Assembly: GCA_021442155.1 (NCBI GenBank)
Contig: CM038218.1
Coordinates: forward strand, 57,287,161-57,351,160
Source of the DNA: Cymbidium sinense
Lineage: Eukaryota > Streptophyta > Magnoliopsida > Asparagales > Orchidaceae
Direction of reading: 5' to 3'
DNA length: 64,000 nucleotides
In this document: positions 23,501 through 35,629 of the stretch, one piece after another
Layout of the letters: every line of letters starts with the position of its first letter
Numbering within the stretch: the stretch's first letter is position 1
Translations under genes and position numbers: made by a program
The notes under the pieces: generated by a model
The model's database searches: none
Seen by the model: the letters and a program-made list of their open reading frames with translations, nothing else
Told to the model about the DNA's origin: nothing

Positions 23501-24412
23501 TCATCAACATAAACCTTAAATCCTAAACCCTAAACTAAAAAAAAAAAAACCTAAACCTACAACCCAAAACCCTAAACCTACAACCCTAAACCCTAAACCC
23601 TAAACCCTAAACCCTAAAATCCTAAACCCTAAACCCAAAACACAAAACACTAAACCTTAAACCCTAAACCTTACAACCTAAACCCTAACCCTAAACCCTA
23701 AACCTAAACCTAAACCTAAACCCCAAAAAAACCTAAAAAACTAAAACCTAAAAAAAGAAAAATAAAAACTCAACTAAAAAATTAACCTAAATCTAAACAA
23801 AAACCTAAAAAATAAACTAAAATAAATAAACTAAACTAAATAAAAATAAAAAGCATACCTAAATAAAAATAAAAAATAAAATAAACTAAAATAAATAAAA
23901 AATATAGTAAATAAACTAAATAATCCTAAACCTACCTGTTTAATTAATTCTGTTTTTTAAAAAACCTAAATCCTAAATCCTAAACCCTAAACTATAAACC
24001 CTAAACCTTAAACCCTAAAAAACCTTAAATCCTAAACCCTAAACTAAAACCTGAACCTTAACACTAAAACCTAAACTCTAAAACCCCAAACCTAAACCCT
24101 AAAAACCCTAAACCCTAATGATTAAACAATAAACCATAAACCCTAATCCTAAACCTTAAACCCTAAAACCCTAAACACTAAAACCTTAAACCTTAAAACC
24201 TAAACCCACCATAAACCCTAAACTCGTAAAAACCTAAAGACCTAAACCTAAAAAATAAAGTAAAAATAAAACTCAACTAAAAAATAAACTTAAACCTAAA
24301 AAGTAAACTAAAATAAAAAACCTAAAATAAATAAACTAAACTAAATAAAAAAAAAAATTATAATAAATTAAAATAAATAAAAAATAAACTATGTAAACTA
24401 AAAAAACCTAAA

Positions 24413-24443
24413 CCTACTGGTTTACTTAATTTTAAAAAAAAAA
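24413..24443 (+). repeat. Satellite hinge motif
   Basis: CCTACTGGTTTACTTAATTT plus a run of A, then CCTAAA repeats. A well preserved copy of the hinge. Confidence 0.7.
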
Positions 24444-24747
24444 TCCTAAACTCTAAATCCTAAACTTTAAACCCTAAAATTAACCCTAAACCCTAAAACT
24501 AATAAACCCTAAACCCTAAACCTACAACACTAAACCAACAACCCTAAAACCTAAACCCTAAAAAATTGTAAACTCTAAACCCAAAAGACCTAAACCCTAA
24601 ATCTTAAACCCTAAATCCTAAACCCTAAACCCTAAACCCTAACCTTAAACCCTAAACCTTACCTTAAACATAAACCTAAAGCAAATAAATAAATTAAAAA
24701 TAAACCTAAACCTTAAAACCTAATAAAACTCAACCTAAACCTAAACC

Positions 24748-25134
24748 CTAAGAATGGGAAAACATTGATGGAACATCACCGCAACTAGGCTCGCCTATAA
24801 TGGAGGAAGGTGGAGGTGTGTTATAATGGTGGTGGGGATCTGAGGTGCCGGGTGGATATGGAGGTGGTGGTGGTTAGTGAGGGGTGGAGGAGAGTGATGA
24901 GGTCAAGCAGTGGTGGTGAGGAGAGATCAAGGATATGATGGTGGATCAAACTCAAGAGGCCTGAGTGGTTATGGAACTGTGACTTTACTGAAAGATGGTT
25001 CTAGTTATCTAGGGTTTTTATTTCCTGCATGCTCATCTATGCCATCGCTTGTGTCTTAGAAAACTTGGTGCACTGCGGTATGATGAAATCGAAAAGAAGA
25101 AATATTGATTTTAAATTTGTTCTCTTAAAAAAAA
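24748..25134 (+). pseudogene. GRP 3' cassette copy 6
   Basis: Starts at CCTAAGAATGGG, directly continuing the CCCTAAA repeat, then the degenerate AACATTGATGGAACATCACC (LDG-NIT). The glycine-rich tail is recognisable (GGATATGGAGGTGGTGGT). About 55 bases spanning the stop codon are deleted, so GAGTGGTTATGGAACTG joins coding sequence to 3' UTR. It ends in TTGTTCTCTTAAAAAAAACC, then CCCTAAA repeats. Confidence 0.85.
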
Positions 25135-26357
25135 CCAAAACCCTAAACCCTAAACTATAACATGAACCCTAAACCTAAAAACTAAACCCAAACCCTAAAC
25201 CCTAAACCTAAACCTATAACCCTAAACCCTAAACCATAAAACCCTAAACCTTAAACCATAAACCGTAAACCCAAAAACCTAAACCCTAAACCCTAAACCT
25301 ACAACCCTAAACCCTAAACCCTAAATCACATACCCTAAACCCTAAACCATAAACCCTAATCCATAAACCCTAAAAACCTAAAAACCTTAACCTAAACTAA
25401 ATAAAACCTAAAAAGAAAATAAATAAGAAAACCTAAACTTAAAGAAAATAAAAAATAAAATATAATAAAACCTAAACTAAAACCTAAACCTAAACCTAAA
25501 CCTAAAAATAATGTAAAATACAAAATAAAAATTGAACTAAAATAAAATAAATAAAAACCTAAACTAAACTACAAAATAAAATAAACCTAAAAATAAAAAA
25601 CCTAAATAAAATAAAAACTAAACAAAAAAATATTAAAATAAACCTAAAATGAAATAAAATAAAAACTAAATAAAAACCTAAACCTAAAATATAAACCAAA
25701 AAAGAAAACCTAAACCTTAAACTAAAAAAAAACCCAAACCTAAAATAAAAAAAATAAAATAAACCTAAACCTAAACTAAAATCAATAATTCCTAAACCTA
25801 AACCCAAATAAACTAAACTTAAACCCTAAACCAAATAAAATAAAATAAAATAAAATAAACCTAAACCTAAACTAAAAAATAAAACCTAAAAATAAACCTA
25901 AAATAATAACCTAAAACCTAAACCTAAAAAAAAAAAAATGAAACCTAAACCTAAAAAATAAAAAAAATAAAACCTAAACTTAAAAAATAAAATAAAATAA
26001 AATAAACTAAAAATAAATAAACCTAAACCTCAACCTAAAAAACAAACTAAAATAAAAAACCTAAATTAAAATAAATAAACATAAAATAAATATAATAAAC
26101 TAAGTAAAAATAAAAAATAAACCTAAATAAAAATAAAAAATAAAATAAACTAAAATAAATAAATAAAATAATAAACTAAAAAAAAAACCTAAACCAACCA
26201 GTTTATCGAATTTATTAAAAAAAACCTTAAACCTTAAACCCTAAATCGTAAACCCTAAACCCTAAAATCTAAACCCTAAACCCTAAACACTAAACCCTAA
26301 AACCTACAACTCTAAACCTTAAACCCCATACCCTAAACCCTAAACTAACCCTAAACC
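25135..26357 (+). repeat. Satellite body, CCCTAAA orientation
   Basis: CCCTAAA blocks at 25,135-25,390, AT-rich texture at 25,400-26,190, hinge at 26,191, and CCCTAAA to cassette 7. Cassettes 6 and 7 start about 1,610 bp apart. The minus-strand open frame at 25,559-25,807 is low-complexity Phe/Leu reading of the repeat, not a gene. Confidence 0.92.
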
Positions 26358-26803
26358 CTAAGAGTGGGAAGAACCTTGACAGATGGAAAATCACCGTCAA
26401 CAAGGGTTAGATCGCGAAAAGGCTGAGCGGTGGTTATCGCAATGGTGGTGGGGATCCGAGGTGATGGATATGGAGGTGGTGGTGAGTAAGGTGGTTATGG
26501 AGGCGGAGGAGGCAAGGTTACAACCATGGTGGTAGAGAGTGATTGGGGATATGATGGATCCCGCCAAGGGAGAGTGGTTCATGGGAACTGGAGAAACTGA
26601 AGAACGATCGATCTGATCTGCTGCTTATGGTACTGTGTCTTTATAGTTAAGACGGTTCAAGTTATCTATAATTTTTTCTTTGCTCTATGTGTGCTCATTT
26701 TTTATCTATGTCATCACTTTTGTCTTAGAAAACTTGGTGTGTTAATTCATTTATGAAAAAAAGAAGAAATGATGAATTTGAATTTGTTCTCTGTTAAAAA
26801 AAA
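26358..26803 (+). pseudogene. GRP 3' cassette copy 7
   Basis: It begins AAGAGTGGGAAGAACCTTGAC and includes ATCACCGTCAAC (ITVN). A glycine-rich remnant follows with GGATATGGAGGTGGTGG and GGTTACAACCATGGTGG. The end is GGGAACTGGAGAAACTGA (GNWRN stop). The 3' UTR closes with TTGTTCTCTGTTAAAAAAAA. Internal deletions break the frame. The minus-strand open frame at 26,397-26,582 is a shadow. Confidence 0.87.
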
Positions 26804-29800
26804 CCAAAAACCCTAAACCCTAAACCCTTAAAACCTTAAACCCTAAACCCTAATCCCTAAAACCCTAAACCCTAAACCCTAAACCCTAAACCCTAAAACC
26901 TAAACCCTAAACCATAAAACCCAAAACCCAAAACCCAAAACCCCAAACCCTAAGCCCTAAACCTCAACTAACCCTCAACCCTAAACCTTAAAAAGCTAAA
27001 AACCTAAACCTAAAATAAATAAAATCTAAAAATAAAATTAAAAAAAAACCTAAAGTAAAATAAAATAAAAAAATAAAATAAAAATAATAAACAAAACTAA
27101 CACCTAAACCTAAACTTAAACCTAAAAAAAAAATAAAATACAAAATAAAAACTAAACTAAAATAAAATAAATAAAACTAAACTAAAATAAAACTAAAACC
27201 TAAAATTAAAATAAAATAAACCTAGAATAAAATAAAATAAAATAAAAACTAAATAAAAAACTAAACTTAAAAAATAAACCTAAAAATAAAACCTAAAAAT
27301 AAGATAAAAAAATATAAACCCCAAACTAAAAAAAAATCCTAAACCTAAAATAAAAATAAAATAAACCTAAACATAAACTAAAATAAACTAAACTAAAATA
27401 TATAGAACCTAAACCTAAACCTAAAATAAAGTAAACCTAAATTGAAACCTAAACACAAAATAAAATAAAGTAAAATAAACTAAAAATAAACCTAAACCTA
27501 AACTAAAAAGTAAAACCTAAAAATAAACCTAAAACTAAAACCTAAACTTAAACCTAAAAATAAAAAAAAAAACCTAAACCTAAAAATAAAATAAAAATAA
27601 AACTAAACTAAAAAATAAACCTAAACCTAAACCTAAACCTAAAAATAAACTAAAATAAATAAACATAAAATAAATAAACTAAACTAAATAAAAACTAAAA
27701 AAACCTAAATCAAAATAAAAAAATCAAATAAACTAAATAAACCTAAACCTAAACCAAAAAATAAAACTAAAATAAAAAAACCTAAATTAAAAAAATGAAC
27801 CTAAAATAAATAAACTAAACTAAATAATAATAAAAATAAACCTAAATAAAAATAAAAATAAAATAAATAAACAAAATAAATTAAATAAACCTAAACCTAC
27901 TAGTTTATTTAATTTAAAATATATATATATAAAAAAAGCCCTAACCCTAAACCCTAAACCCTAAACTTACAACCCTAAGCCCTAAACCCTAAACCCTAAA
28001 CCCTAAAACCCTAAAACCTACAACCTTAAATGCTAATCCTTAAACCCTAAAAACCTAAAAACCTAAACCTAAACTAAATAAAACCTAAAAATAAAATAAA
28101 TAAAAATTTAAACCTGAATAAAATAAAATAATAAAATAAAATGAAAAAATTTAAACTAAAATATGATAAAATAAAAAATAAACTAAAATAAAATAAATAA
28201 AAACCTAAACTAAACTAAAAAAAGTAAACATAAAAATAAAAAAACCTAAATAAAATAAAAAGTAAACATAAAATAAAAAAAAACCTAATAGAAAATAAAA
28301 TAAAAACTAAATCAAAACCTAAACCTAAAAAATAAACCTAAAAATAAATAAATAAATAAAAACCTAAACCTAAAATAAACAAAATAAAATGAACCTAAAC
28401 CTAAACCTAAAATAAAATAAACTAAACTAAAATAAATAAAACCTAAACATAAACCTAAAATAAACTAAACCTAAACCCTAAACTAAATAATATAAAATAA
28501 ACTAAAAATAAACCTAAACCTAAACTAAAAAATAAACCTAAAACCTAAAACCTAAACCTAAAAACTATAATAAAAACCTAAACCTAAGCCTAAAAATAAA
28601 TAAATAAAACCTAAACCAAAAAAATTAAATAAAAATAAAACTAAACTAAAAAATAAACATAAACATAAACATAAACTTAAACCTGAAACATAAACTAAAA
28701 TTAAAATCCCAAACTAAAATAAATAAACTAAACAAAATAAAATAAAATAAACTAAATAAAATATAAAATAAATAAAAAAAAAAAAATAAATAAACCTAAA
28801 ATACTTAAAAAATTTAAACCCTAATCATCCCTAAACCCTAAACCCTAAACCCTAAAACTAACCCTAAACCCTAAACACTGAACCTTAAACCTATGACCTT
28901 AAACCCTAAACCCTAAACCTTAAAACCCTACACCCTAAACCCTAAATCCTAAACCTTAAACCCTAAACCCTAAAACCCTAAACCCTAAACCTTAAGCCTT
29001 AAACCTTAAAATTGACAACCCTAAACCCTAAACCCTAAACCCTAGACCCTAAGCCCTAAACCCTAAACCCTATAAACCTAAAAACCTAAAAACCTAAACC
29101 TAAACTAAATAAAACTTAAACCTAAACAAAATAATAAAATAAAATAAAATAAAACCTAAACCTAAACCTAAACTTAAACGTAAAAATAAGATAAAAACTA
29201 AACTAAGATAAAATAAATAAAAACCTAAACAAAACTAAAAAATAAAATAAACCTAAAAATAAAATACCTAAATAAAATAAAAACTAAACATAAAATAAAA
29301 ATAAAATAAACCTAAAATAAAATAAAATAAAAACTAAATAAAAACCTAAACATGAAAAATAAACATAAAAATAAAACTTAAAAATAAATGAAAAATAAAA
29401 CCTAATCCATAAACTAAAAAAACCTAAACCTAAAATAAACTAAACTAAAATAAACTAAATTAAAATATATAAAACCTAAACCTAAACCTAAACCCTAAAC
29501 TAAATAAAAAAATAAACCTAAACCTAAACTAAAAAATAAAACCTAAAAATAAACCTCAAATAAAAACTTAAAACCTAAACCTTAAAAATAAAATAAAAAC
29601 TTAAACCTAAACCTAAAAATACTATAAAAAACCTAAAACTAAAAAATAAAATAAAAATAAAACTAAACTCAAAAATATGCATAAACCTTAACCTAAACCT
29701 AAAAAATAAATTAAAATAGAAAACCTAAACTAAAATAAATGAACCTAAAATAAATAAACTAAACTAAATAAAAATAAAAAATAAACCTAAATAAAATTAA

Positions 29801-29938
29801 AAATTAAAATAAACTAAAATAAATAAAAAATAAACTAAATAGGCCTAAACTTACCAATTTACTTAATTTAAAAAACCAACTAAACCCTAAACCCAAAAAA
29901 AAACCCTAAACCCAAAAAAATTAACCAACAACCCTAGA
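26804..29938 (+). repeat. Satellite body without cassette, CCCTAAA orientation
   Basis: CCCTAAA-rich blocks at 26,804-26,990, 27,935-28,050, 28,820-29,070 and 29,880-29,935 alternate with AT-rich TAAAATAAA/CCTAAA texture. Hinges at 27,893 (followed by an AT dinucleotide run) and 29,852. It ends where Tat copy B begins. No coding potential. Confidence 0.92.
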
Positions 29939-31180
29939 CCATGCTAGTGTGCAATGGACCCACTGAGAAGGGTCTTTATTAGACTTGTCCTATCTCAGAT
30001 TTACAAATCCAAAGGGATATGCCAGTGAGCTAGCAACCTAAGGGTTGCATTTGGTGTGCAATGGCGGCTAGAAGAAGGCAGACTTACATCTTCTAAAGTA
30101 AGGAACAACCGCTAGGGTGACCTGTTGGTAGCATAACAAATCAAACCCAACTTAGGGGCGACTACTAATTCAATGCCGCTGGGGACTTATATTAACTCAA
30201 GAGTTCTCAAGTGATTCTTATAGGGAGTTTTGCTAACACTTCCTTAAAGATAGGGTACCTGCTTGGGAAAAAGTACCACTAGGAGTGTCCTCCTAATCCA
30301 CAAATGAATATATATTTTGTTTATATGTTTGTGTTGACCGCTGGTGTGTGATCATCAGAGAGAAGGGCCTATGCCCTTGACCTATCTCAAATTTTTTGAC
30401 CAAGGAGAGCACATCCACAAGATGGATTCTCCAACCACAAGGGTGGTTACTAGGAAAGGGAAACTGTCCAATCCGATATAAACCTAGGTAGTGTCTAAAT
30501 GGGGTTGCAAAGGATGTGATCCAAATATAGTGCCCACAAGGGAGGTGCTATTAGATCCCCAGCCTTGGAAAAGTAAGCCTATAGGTGTAGGGTGGCCAAC
30601 TCAAGGAGGAAGTAATGATTTACATCTACCATGAATGGTGTATCCTAAGGTACAGAACCAACCAACCTAAGGTGTATCCAGATGAGTGGTGTATCCATCA
30701 GCATAGTGAGAACCAACCAAGCTAAGGTGCTCGTCGGTGTGCAATGATCAATCAAAAAAGAAAGCATGTAGGCTTACAACTTTCTAAGTGGAACTGATCA
30801 TCGATAGTCACATCATGGAGAGATGTTATCCGACAACTACTAAGCGGAGCCCCGAGGAAGGACTAGACCCAAAGAGTGGAAGGAAGAACCCTAGGGGACT
30901 TATCCTAAACCTCAAATATACTTGACCCAATCAGTGTACGAAGGCTAATCTAAAAAGAAAGTGTTGTAGACTCACATCCTCTTAAACAAAGCCAACGTGA
31001 GGTAGCTTACCGGCCACGCAGTAAGGCCTACCAAACTAACAAGCGCTCATCGGTGTGTAGTGGCCAAGTAAGGAAGGATAGCATAGCAGACTTACATTCT
31101 CCAAAGTAAGAAGACCACTAGGGTGACACACCGCAAGGTAAGACGTACCACTAGCATATCGAGTGAGTGCACGTTATTTC
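29939..31180 (-). repeat. Tat copy B 3' UTR tandem repeats
   Basis: Diverged repeats on the minus strand built on GGAGGATGTAAGTCTGC-like, CATTGCACACCGA and CACCTTAGGTTGGTTGG words, visible near 31,100, 30,990, 30,750, 30,630 and 30,070. The same repeat family fills 3,138-4,540 in copy A. Non-coding. Spacing is irregular, so it is a decayed array rather than a clean satellite. Confidence 0.7.
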
Positions 31181-31439
31181 AACTCAGAGTAGCTCGAGAT
31201 AAAGATATGTGTTTATTTTATATGTTTGTGTATAGTTTGTGTTTTTATTATGTCAACGAAGGATAGGGTTTTTCTCAAGTTCCTTACACCTACCCTAACA
31301 CATCGTGGCAAATTCACAAACAAGAATACTTTCAACATGGAAGAGATTGAATTCAAAATGGAATTTTCATGGATGATAATAATTTTTAAAAATGATTTAT
31401 AATATTTTTAAGTAGCCCATTAATTTGAAGCATTGGGCA

Positions 31440-32560
31440 CTCTCCTTATGATTAATAAGCTAATAAGATCCTCAAGGTCTTCTATGGAAAAAGGGCCTTC
31501 CTAAGTGGATTCAAACTTGCCTCCCATCTTACGATAGGCAACAATTGGTCTCCTTAGAACTAAATTAAGATATCCTACTTTAAAAGTTAGGATTGACCAA
31601 CTTGTTGTGAGCTTGAATCATTTTAGCTTTGTACAACTTGAGATTTTGGCATGCCCAGCTCTCCTCCAAACCTTCAAGCTCTTCTAACCATAAAATTGGT
31701 GTTATGTAGTGATCTTGCTACCCACAGCTATCCTAAATGATGGGAGTTGGACTTCTAATGATAGAAAGGCTTCAAACCCATACACTAAGGAGAAAGGAGT
31801 AGACTAAGTTGGAGTTCTATATGTGGTGTGGTAGGCCCACAAAGCTTCAACTAACTACTCATGTCACTATAGCTTATTGTTGTCGAGTACTTTCTTTAGT
31901 ATTTGGATGAGAGAAAGGCACTAAGCCATTTTCCCTTGGGTAGTTGATCATACAATACTAATTTATGTTGTGTCTCCAAGAAAATTGTTGATCTCTGTTC
32001 TTGAATGCGCATCATTATCAAAAATAATTCATCGAGGCACTCCAAACCTATATATGATATGGTTCCTAAAAAATTGGAGCACATGCTGAGCTGTGAGCTC
32101 TCTAAGTGGAATCTCCTTCGCCCATTTGGAAAAGTAATTAGTAGCTAAGATGAACTGATGATCCTTGGAAGAAGGAGGATCAATTGAACCCACTATGTTG
32201 GTACCCAATGGAAAAAGAAGAATGATGATGAGGCCATGTAGGATGTAGAATGTTGGGTGGTTAGTGTAGGACCACACCGTGTATTTGACATTGGTGGCAT
32301 CTCCTAGCCATATTCATGCAATCTTTGATCATCAATGGCCAATAGTATCCTAGTCTCTAGATCATGGCTTTCATCATCGGATTGGATTGGTTGGCTCCAC
32401 AAAATCCTAAGTGTACCTTGGTCACGATCTTACGGGCTTCATGCTTGTCTAAATAATGTAACCACATATGATCAAAAGACTGTGAGTATAAGACACCATC
32501 CATAAGAGCGTAGGAATGTGCTCTCTCCTTCATCTGATGGGCTTGGGACTTCTCTTAAGG
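31440..32560 (-). pseudogene. Tat integrase remnant
   Basis: Minus-strand pieces in order: the zinc-binding region with VHLGFCGANQSNPMM, YYWPLMIKDC and MARRCHQCQIHG (HHCC motif); the catalytic core start IVGSIDPPSSKDHQFILA and YFSKWAKEIPLRELTA, ending FRNHIIYRFGVPR; then EALWAYHTTYRTPT, PFSLVYGFEA, and a C-terminal GYLNLVLRRPI/GGKFES region. The enzyme would integrate the element cDNA into the host genome. Several frameshifts and stops (for example just after QIHGVVLH) make it inactive. The open frames at 32,029-32,277 and 31,896-32,084 are parts of it in different frames. Confidence 0.88.
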
Positions 32561-32699
32561 TAGTTTGCTTTTATTTAGGTAATCCATGAATGGTTGCCTC
32601 CAATCTATCTCCTCATCCTTCTTAGCAATGGCAACCTTTCCTTCAAGAGAGTACTTTTTGATGAGTTTAATATAAATAAGGGATAAAAATTATCTATTT

Positions 32700-33165
32700 T
32701 TGACCTTTATTAATAGGGACTCATCCTCTGGATATCCCAACTCTTTGGCAAGCTTGGCTAAAGCATACGCTACAGCCTCTCCATGAGGAATCTTATAAAT
32801 GGTAACCTCTGGGATTTAGGCTAATAAGTCAATGGTGTACTTATGGTAGTGATGGAGCTTGGGCTTTATAACCTTATAGGACCCAATGATTTGGTTGATA
32901 ACTAACTGAGAATCAAGATGTTGATGATGCTTAGAGTAATGGCTAACCTGCACTAGCAATGAGCCTCATATTCGCCTTGGTTGGTGCAAGGATTGATGAT
33001 ATGAGAATCTCATCACATCACGGTGAGTTAAGAGAACTATTCCTACCGCCTTTCTTGAATAGTAGATTATGGTTCTTCTTCTTGAGAGAAAGCACCATCA
33101 AAGTACATCTCCCAACAATGAATGCTAGAATCCCTAAGTTCATGATTTGTTCATCGGGAGATCAT
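32700..33165 (-). pseudogene. Second (archaeal-type) RNase H of the Tat element, remnant
   Basis: Minus-strand reading gives YYSRKAVGIVLLTHRD, FSYHQSLHQP, then DSQLVINQIIGSYKVIKPK, a YHKYTIDLLA stretch and VTIYKIPHGEAVAYALAKLA. This matches the extra RNase H domain carried between the retroviral-type RNase H and integrase in Tat elements. A stop and a frameshift lie in the NEAEYEA region (seen as NQGEYEAH in another frame). The plus-strand open frame at 32,959-33,171 is its shadow. Confidence 0.82.
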
Positions 33166-33279
33166 CACTAGAGTCCAGAAGTGGGTGCTAAGAAATCCAC
33201 AAGCGCTTGTTCTTTCAATGAGGGTAAGGTAATGTCAAACTACAAGAGGGTCATGGAACATCCAACTATCTGATAACAT

Positions 33280-33545
33280 CGGCCATGTCATGAGATTCTA
33301 AAGTGGATTGATCTTAGAGATTAAGTTCACCTTATGGGGAAGCATGTAGTGGTGTAGCTTTTGGGATGCAAAGATTAAAGCTAGGCAATGCTTCTCAATG
33401 GGTGGATAATTAGCATCATCAAGGATTAGACAATGGTTAAGGTAGTAGAGTGCATTTTCCTTTCCTTCATCATTGGCTTGGGCCAACAAGGCACTAAGGG
33501 AGTTATCTAACACAACAAAGTGTAACGTTTGAGCATCTTGCCAGG
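33280..33545 (-). pseudogene. Tat retroviral-type RNase H remnant
   Basis: The minus-strand open frame reads LSALLAQANDEGKENALYYL, then YPPIEKHCLALIFASQKLHH and YMLPHKVNLIS. This is the RNase H thumb-connection pattern S-LLAQ---GKE-AIYYLS---L, Y-PIEK-CLAL-FA-QKLRHYML-H-V-LIS of Ty3/gypsy elements. It directly follows the reverse transcriptase; the upstream frame is broken. Confidence 0.88.
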
Positions 33546-33639
33546 GATAAGGGTTGCTATAACTAATGGCATCATCAGGTAATGCTTGATGTCTTCGAAG
33601 GCATACTCACACTTATCATCTCACTTGAACTTGGCATCC

Positions 33640-34400
33640 TTTTTGACAAGTGCTAAGAATGGTTTACATCTTCCCAATAGGTTGGATATAAAGCATCTTA
33701 GATATGCCAACCGCCCTTGGAATGATCTGAGTTGAGTTAAACTTTTAGGGGGTGGCATTTCTAATATCACCTTGATATTCTTTGGATCTATTTCAATTCC
33801 CTAGTGTCAGACAACAAACCCAAGGAATTTCTTTGAAGATACTCTGAATGCACACTTCAGGGGGTTCATTTTTAGGTTAAATTGTCTTAACTATTCAAAA
33901 ACTACTCTCAAGTCAAAGAGATGGTCTTCCTATTCTATACTTTTAACCATGAGATCATCGACATAGCACTCGACTTGATGATGAATGAGTTCATTGAAGA
34001 TTTGAGTCATAGCCTGCTGGTATGTAGCACTATCATTTTTAAGACTAAAAGGCATGACCTTATAACAATAGATTCTGATCAGGGTTCTAAAAGAAGTGTT
34101 TCTTTCATCTATAGGGGCCATCTTTATTTGGTTATATCTAGATGAGCCATCCATGAAATAGAAGACTGCATGAGATGAGGCAATGTTCACCATTAACTCC
34201 ATGATTGGTAGTGGAAATTCATCTTTTGGACATGCCTTATTTAAATCCCTAAAATTGAGATATGTGAATTTGTCCATTCTTTTCTTAACAAGGATGATGG
34301 CTAACTAGGTAGGGTATTTTTCTTCCTGGATGAAGCTAACATCAATCAATTTCTTGACTTTAAATGACCTATTTTATGTCTAACCGCATATGTCTAGGAG
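33640..34400 (-). pseudogene. Tat reverse transcriptase remnant
   Basis: The minus-strand reading contains YLNFRDLNKACPKDEFPLPI, FYFMDGSSRYNQIKMAP, IYCYKVMPFSLKN and VECYVDDLMVKS. The YVDD box is the catalytic Asp pair. Palm and thumb pieces follow: LKMNPLKCAF, VSSKKFLGFVV, IEIDPKNIKVI, and QGRLAYLRCFISNLLGRCKPF. Just upstream is KKLIDVSFIQEEKYPT. The enzyme copies element RNA to DNA. The longest intact piece is 115 codons (33,930-34,277); the rest is interrupted. The plus-strand open frame at 33,921-34,145 is a shadow. Confidence 0.92.
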
Positions 34401-34539
34401 CTTGCTTGATAATAAAACTTTATTGCTAATTTATGGATTTCTATGTCAAGAGCCAATCCAGGCATCTCCTCATAACTCCATGCAAAAATATCCTTAAACT
34501 CATTCAATAAGCTAACTAATTCATTGGTTTTAATTTCAT

Positions 34540-35400
34540 TCAACAAAGAACTGATGTTCCTAAGTTGATTTCATTTAACTCATCAATGGTTGACTTGATC
34601 TCTTCTTCAAACTCTAGCTGTGCATCATTGACTTCAAAATCATCTGGATCATCTGATGTTTCTAGGCACAACTCCTCATATGAGTTAATGTGATTTGAAA
34701 AGAACCTATTAGATTCCAAATGATTCATGATGACTAAGTAGTAATCGACATCATCGACTGGACCCACTATACCGAATCCTAGTCTTGGTGTTGATTGAGA
34801 GCTTTAGCATTTGTTCTTCCATATTCTTTCGAAGTAGTCTGACCTATGCTTTGACCAAGTATGTGGGATTAACCCTTTCTTTGATAAATTATGAATACAA
34901 GGCAAGTACCAATCAAAAGGTAATTCTATTAAATCTTTATATGAATCATCCTCAAGTTCTACATCAACTTCTTGACTTGAGGTTGATGATCCTAGAAAGA
35001 ACCTTTGAGTCTTCACACCTATGGATGACTTAAGGGCTTCCTAAACTACCAAACCCTAAGCATTTTGAGAGGAAAGTGGGGTTAGAGCTAAAGTTCCCAA
35101 CTGATGACTAACTATTTCACATATAGACTTGGATACAATTATGCTTTGCTTTGGAGCCCTGCCTTCATCACTATCGCTCAAGTGTCACTTCCAAGGGAAT
35201 CTACTAAGAAGTGCCGGTGTTAAACCATATAAGACTCATCCTATGAACTAGATTCTAAGAATATATGGATAACAGGTGTACTCCTGGTAGCTAGGACATA
35301 TCATCTATTGGGTGGCCAATAAACAGGTTTTCCACCCCTAGGACTACCTCTGAACTAACTTCTTCCTCTACCTGGTAGAGGTCAGGTCATCCTACCCATA
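34540..35400 (-). pseudogene. Tat polyprotein linker between protease and reverse transcriptase
   Basis: Minus-strand pieces include FFLGSSTSSQEVDVELEDDS, ELPFDWYLPCIHN, FERIWKNKC, GPVDDVDYYLVIMNHLES and a Glu/Asp-rich run (DDPDDFEVNDAQLEFEEE). Copy A carries the same stretch at 2,740-3,137 with a stop. I cannot assign a function to it; the position is the variable spacer preceding RT in Tat polyproteins. Confidence 0.6.
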
Positions 35401-35464
35401 TGTTCGAATGGAGTAATGAACTATGGGTGGAATCTAATGTTAGGCTCCACTTCCTCCTCTAAGT

Positions 35465-35570
35465 CTATTTTTGCTCCATTTTATTTTCTTTTCCATTTTC
35501 TCTTTTCTTTTTTTTCTTCTTTTTCTTTTCTATTTCTTTTTTTTTTTTTTTTGAACTTTGGCCAAGTTTG
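35465..35570 (+). repeat. Polypyrimidine low-complexity tract
   Basis: Over about 100 bases of T with scattered C (TTTTCTTTT words). It lies between the protease trace and the linker of Tat copy B. The open frames across it on both strands are Phe/Ser or Lys-rich artefacts. Confidence 0.75.
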
Positions 35571-35629
35571 TGAGAATAGACTTGTTGATTTTGAGGGAGG
35601 TAGTAAGTCATCCTCATATATGCCACCTC

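Larger units (their letters stand above)
22473..24747 (+). repeat. Telomere-like satellite, CCCTAAA orientation
   Basis: The first CCCTAAA block lies at 22,473-22,600. AT-rich TAAAATAAA/CCTAAA texture fills 22,620-23,450, and hinges occur at 23,476, 23,934 and 24,413, each followed by CCCTAAA blocks. The leader of cassette 6 is at 24,672-24,747. Polarity is opposite to the region before 18,654. Confidence 0.92.

Noticed and set aside
25559..25807. 82-codon Phe-rich minus-strand open frame
   Set aside because: It is a pure reading of AT-rich TAAAATAAA/CCTAAA repeat.
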